From: Microbacterium sp. SA39
GTDB taxonomy: Bacteria > Actinomycetota > Actinomycetes > Actinomycetales > Microbacteriaceae
DNA: 64,000 nt
Reading direction: 5' to 3'
NCBI RefSeq assembly: GCF_000967865.1
Contig: NZ_JXRU01000039.1
Span: 310,001 to 374,000 of the forward strand
Below the pieces are notes generated by a model. The model did not search any database. It was not told the DNA's origin and worked only from the letters and a program-made list of their open reading frames with translations. Position numbers and translations under genes: made by a program. Of this stretch, positions 63,814-64,000 are shown piece after piece; position 1 is the stretch's first letter, and the number at the start of each line of letters is the position of its first letter.

Positions 63814-64000
63814 ATGGACAACCCGTACCCCTGACTGCAGGACTTCATCGATCAGGTCCCCGACATCCTTCAGCCGTTGATGGTCGCGGCGGTCGCGGCC
63901 ATCCCCTACATCGAGGGCGAGGGAGCAGCTGCGTTCGGCATCATCGCCGGCATCAACCCGATCGTCGCGGCGATCGCCGCGATGGCGGGGAACATCCTGT
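63814..64000 (+). pseudogene. Small multidrug export protein, second copy, nonsense codon 7
   Basis: The opening codons match the copy at 7359 (MDNPYP), but codon 7 is TGA (63832-63834) where the first copy has TGG. The frame then continues open to the window edge with LQDFIDQVPDILQPLMV and AAIPYIEGEGAAAFGIIAG, clearly homologous. An in-frame ATG after the stop (in PLMVAA) could allow restart. The 3' end is outside the window. Confidence 0.8.

Overview
The window looks like chromosomal DNA of a high-GC actinobacterium, most likely Microbacteriaceae and plausibly Microbacterium. This is inferred from base composition, frequent 4-bp ATGA/GTGA gene overlaps, a DUF222-HNH protein, and the gene content. 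No tRNA, rRNA, CRISPR array, phage or insertion sequence was recognised.

Region 1 (1-17.6 kb) is a mixed, partly rearranged region. It holds the end of an FtsX-type permease, a DUF418 membrane protein followed by the stub of a CPBP protease gene, a TAP-like lipoprotein hydrolase, and an atypical SDR. It also holds remnants of an epoxide hydrolase and of a probable regulator, a divergent GPP34 / small-multidrug-export pair with MerR-type promoters, an ABC-2 exporter, an SGNH hydrolase, a TetR/SDR pair and a full-length CPBP protease. Two paralogous operons follow, each coding for an 80-residue membrane protein, a DesK-like histidine kinase and a LuxR-type response regulator. These operons, the CPBP gene and DUF418 share one promoter element.

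Region 2 (17.6-47.4 kb) is dominated by purine and ureide catabolism. It contains moaA (Mo cofactor), guanine deaminase, an NCS2 permease, xanthine dehydrogenase (xdhA, xdhB, xdhC), an IclR regulator, malate synthase with a DUF6986 partner, and ureidoglycine aminohydrolase. It continues with a dipeptide/nickel-type ABC importer and an RpiR regulator, hydroxypyruvate isomerase, tartronate semialdehyde reductase and glyoxylate carboligase. A fused glycerate kinase-allantoinase, a peroxiredoxin, OHCU decarboxylase, HIU hydrolase and urate oxidase complete it. Together these take guanine through urate and allantoin to glyoxylate, then to glycerate or malate. Allantoate amidohydrolase and a ureidoglycolate-cleaving enzyme are not seen. 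A recurrent TTCC-N7-GGA site in front of the main units suggests IclR control.

Region 3 (47.4-62.4 kb) has a Fic protein with an inverted-repeat operator, a TetR/EamA pair and a PhzF protein. It then has a sugar ABC importer with an HTH-less LacI-like protein and a ROK regulator, followed by a VOC protein, an aldo/keto reductase, a tautomerase, a family-1 beta-glucosidase and a cyclodeaminase-like protein. A DUF222-HNH gene here is broken by a 16-bp tandem duplication.

Region 4 (62.5-64 kb) is a decayed second copy of the GPP34 / small-multidrug-export locus of 6.5-8 kb. It has a frameshift, a premature stop and a MerR regulator without its DNA-binding domain. Several lesions are single-base losses in G runs, so sequencing error has to be excluded before calling those genes dead.
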